The notes beneath the pieces were generated by a model that had not been told where the DNA came from, made no database searches, and saw only the letters and a list, made by a program, of their open reading frames with translations. Below are positions 62,570 to 64,000 of a DNA stretch of 64,000 nt, one piece after another. Location: assembly GCF_014646095.1 (NCBI RefSeq), contig NZ_BMMU01000006.1, positions 1-64,000 on the forward strand, given 5' to 3'. Numbering within the stretch: the first letter of the stretch is position 1; every line of letters begins with the position of its first letter. Origin of the DNA: Streptomyces lacrimifluminis. GTDB taxonomy: Bacteria > Actinomycetota > Actinomycetes > Streptomycetales > Streptomycetaceae. A program made the translations under genes and the position numbers.

Positions 62570-63838
62570 ATGACTACCGCCCGCACGGCTACCGCTCGCG
62601 TGGCCTCCGCCCACATCGCCATGTTCTCCATCGCCGCCCACGGCCACGTGAACCCCAGCCTTGAGGTGATCCGCGAGCTGGTGGCCCGCGGCCACCGTGT
62701 CACCTACGCGATTCCGCCCGCCTTCGCCGAGAAGGTGACCGAGGCCGGGGCGGAGCCCGTGCTCTACACCTCGACGCTGCCGGGCCCCGAAGCGGACCCG
62801 GAGGCGTGGGGCGCCACCCTCCTCGACAACGTCGAGCCCTTCCTCGCCGACGCCGTCCAGGCGCTCCCGCAGCTCATCGAGGCGTACGAGGGCGGTGCGG
62901 GAGGCGAGGGAGGCGAGGGGCGCGAGGATGACGTACCGGACCTCGTCCTGCACGACATCGCCTCCTACCCGGCCCGCGTCCTCGCCCACCGCTGGGGTGT
63001 CCCCGCGATCTCCCTCTCGCCGAATCTCGTCGCCTGGGAGGGGTACGAGGAGGAGGTCGCCGAGCCGATGTGGGCCGAGCCCCGGCAGACGGAGCGGGGG
63101 CGGGCCTACTACGAACGGTTCGAGAGCTGGCTGAAGGAGAACGGGATCACCCAGCACCCCGATCCCTTCGTCGGCCGCCCCGCCCGCTCCCTCGTCCTGA
63201 TCCCCAAGGCGTTGCAGCCGAACGCCGACCGCGTCGACGAGCGTGTCCACACCTTCGTCGGTGCCTGCCAGGGCGACCGCGCCGCCCAGGGGGACTGGCA
63301 GCGGCCCGCCGGCGCCGAGAAGGTGGTCCTCGTGTCGCTCGGGTCCGCCTTCACCAAGCAGCCGGAGTTCTATCGCGAGTGCGTGCGGGCCTTCGCCGAC
63401 CTGCCGGGGTGGCACCTGGTGCTTCAGGTCGGCAGGCATGTCGACGCCGGCGAGCTGGGACCCGTCCCGCCCCATGTCGAAGTGCGGTCCTGGGTAGCGC
63501 AGTTGGCGGTCCTGCGGCAGGCCGACCTGTTTGTCACGCATGCGGGGGCCGGTGGCAGCCAGGAGGGGCTGGCCACCGCCACGCCGATGATCGCCGTACC
63601 GCAGGCCGTCGACCAGTTCGGCAACGCCGACATGCTGCAGGGGCTCGGGGTCGCCCGCCATGTGCCCATGGAGGAGGCGACCGCCCGGACGCTGCGCGCG
63701 GCTGCCCTCGCGCTCGTGGACGATCCGGAGGTCGCCCGGCGGCTCGCGGAGGTCCAGGCCGTGATGGCGGGGGAGGGCGGCACCCGGCGGGCCGCCGATC
63801 TGATCGAGGCCGAGCTGCCGGCCGTACGAACGGAGTGA
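62570..63838 (+). CDS. Macrolide-family (MGT/OleD-like) glycosyltransferase
   Basis: A 422-residue GT1 enzyme with GT-B fold. The N-terminal domain begins [20 protein letters not shown] with the catalytic His, and the C-terminal domain has the nucleotide-sugar block [19 protein letters not shown], then [12 protein letters not shown]. OleD and Mgt enzymes glucosylate macrolides, inactivating them, so it may confer self- or cross-resistance. No biosynthetic cluster is nearby. ATG at 62570 is preceded by GGGAG and a TetR-style operator; expression may be induced by drug ligands. Confidence 0.93.
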   Translation: MTTARTATARVASAHIAMFSIAAHGHVNPSLEVIRELVARGHRVTYAIPPAFAEKVTEAGAEPVLYTSTLPGPEADPEAWGATLLDNVEPFLADAVQALPQLIEAYEGGAGGEGGEGREDDVPDLVLHDIASYPARVLAHRWGVPAISLSPNLVAWEGYEEEVAEPMWAEPRQTERGRAYYERFESWLKENGITQHPDPFVGRPARSLVLIPKALQPNADRVDERVHTFVGACQGDRAAQGDWQRPAGAEKVVLVSLGSAFTKQPEFYRECVRAFADLPGWHLVLQVGRHVDAGELGPVPPHVEVRSWVAQLAVLRQADLFVTHAGAGGSQEGLATATPMIAVPQAVDQFGNADMLQGLGVARHVPMEEATARTLRAAALALVDDPEVARRLAEVQAVMAGEGGTRRAADLIEAELPAVRTE

Positions 63839-63872
63839 GCGACAGGAGCGACATGAGCGACTTCGACGAGAA

Positions 63873-63909
63873 GAGGGCCCGTTGGCTCCCCGGTGACCAA
63901 CGGGCCCTC
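63873..63909 (+). terminator. Strong hairpin terminator after the glycosyltransferase gene
   Basis: A perfect 13-base stem (GAGGGCCCGTTGG with CCAACGGGCCCTC) around an 11-base loop, 35 bases past the stop. No T-tract follows, as is common in Streptomyces terminators. Confidence 0.75.
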
Positions 63910-64000
63910 AGATCAAGGGACGTGCAGGGTGTTCAAGCGGTGTGGAGAGTGGGTGAGGGAATGCTCAGACCCCTACCCGATCGCCCTCCACGGCAGGCGG

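Noticed and set aside
63853..64000. Small open frame with GGAG running off the window end
   Set aside because: It starts MSDFDEKRARWL but runs straight through the terminator hairpin at 63873-63909 and shows no family features; not enough sequence to judge.

Overview
The window is chromosomal DNA of a Streptomyces-type actinomycete. The evidence is very high G+C with strong third-position bias, frequent GTG/TTG starts, a Cvn conservon, XRE/DUF397 pairs, an AfsA/ArpA-type gamma-butyrolactone locus, geosmin synthase, a Streptomyces subtilisin inhibitor (SSI), the maltooligosyl trehalose pathway, ATPase-less sugar ABC operons and rare TTA (bldA) codons. No rRNA, tRNA, CRISPR array, intact transposase or integrase was seen.

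Layout. 0-2 kb: a small two-helix membrane protein, a small secreted peptide and decayed glycosyltransferase remnants. 2.1-6 kb: a cvnABCD conservon on the minus strand, whose kinase-like CvnA seems to lack the usual phospho-accepting His. 6.2-11.9 kb: an orphan sugar-binding lipoprotein, a DUF574-type methyltransferase, an XRE/DUF397 pair and a divergent HATPase with a long Pro/Ala tail. 11.9-18.7 kb: a galactoside-utilisation unit (palindromic operator, MFS importer, two GH35 enzymes, LacI regulator). 18.8-23.5 kb: an ArsR gene followed by a P-type ATPase remnant, an LCP protein, TatA, a frameshifted peptidase E and a DUF6230/DUF6114 pair. 24-28.2 kb: secreted proteins, namely a hypothetical, a membrane-anchored AA10 LPMO and a divergent S8 protease. 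28.3-31.7 kb: the gamma-butyrolactone locus (NmrA-like reductase, two ArpA/ScbR-like repressors, an AfsA-like synthase). 31.8-38.5 kb: a DUF89 phosphatase, geosmin synthase, a hypothetical, a PDZ protein and a frameshifted metallophosphoesterase. 38.7-51.5 kb: an M24 peptidase, a kinase-like protein and a trehalose/glycogen region (treZ, treY, glgX) that encloses two M14 peptidases and an SSI inhibitor. 51.7-56.1 kb: two secreted proteins that together look like a split copper amine oxidase, then a SAV2148-type HEPN protein and a DEDDh exonuclease. 56.3-64 kb: a divergent EamA/LysR pair, an APH-like kinase, a sugar ABC operon and a macrolide-type glycosyltransferase with a TetR-style operator and a strong terminator.

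How it fits together. Much of the window concerns carbohydrate uptake and degradation (GH35, LPMO, ABC, trehalose/glycogen) and secreted proteolysis with its inhibitor. Developmental signalling (butyrolactone locus, TTA codons, conservon) is interleaved. Four TTA codons were found by eye in plausible genes, two of them in the butyrolactone locus. The least conventional features are the two-gene copper amine oxidase arrangement, the peptidase-inhibitor-peptidase island inside the trehalose genes, the His-less CvnA and the HEPN/PLD-like plus exonuclease pair. Several pseudogenes carry single-base indels; some could be assembly errors.
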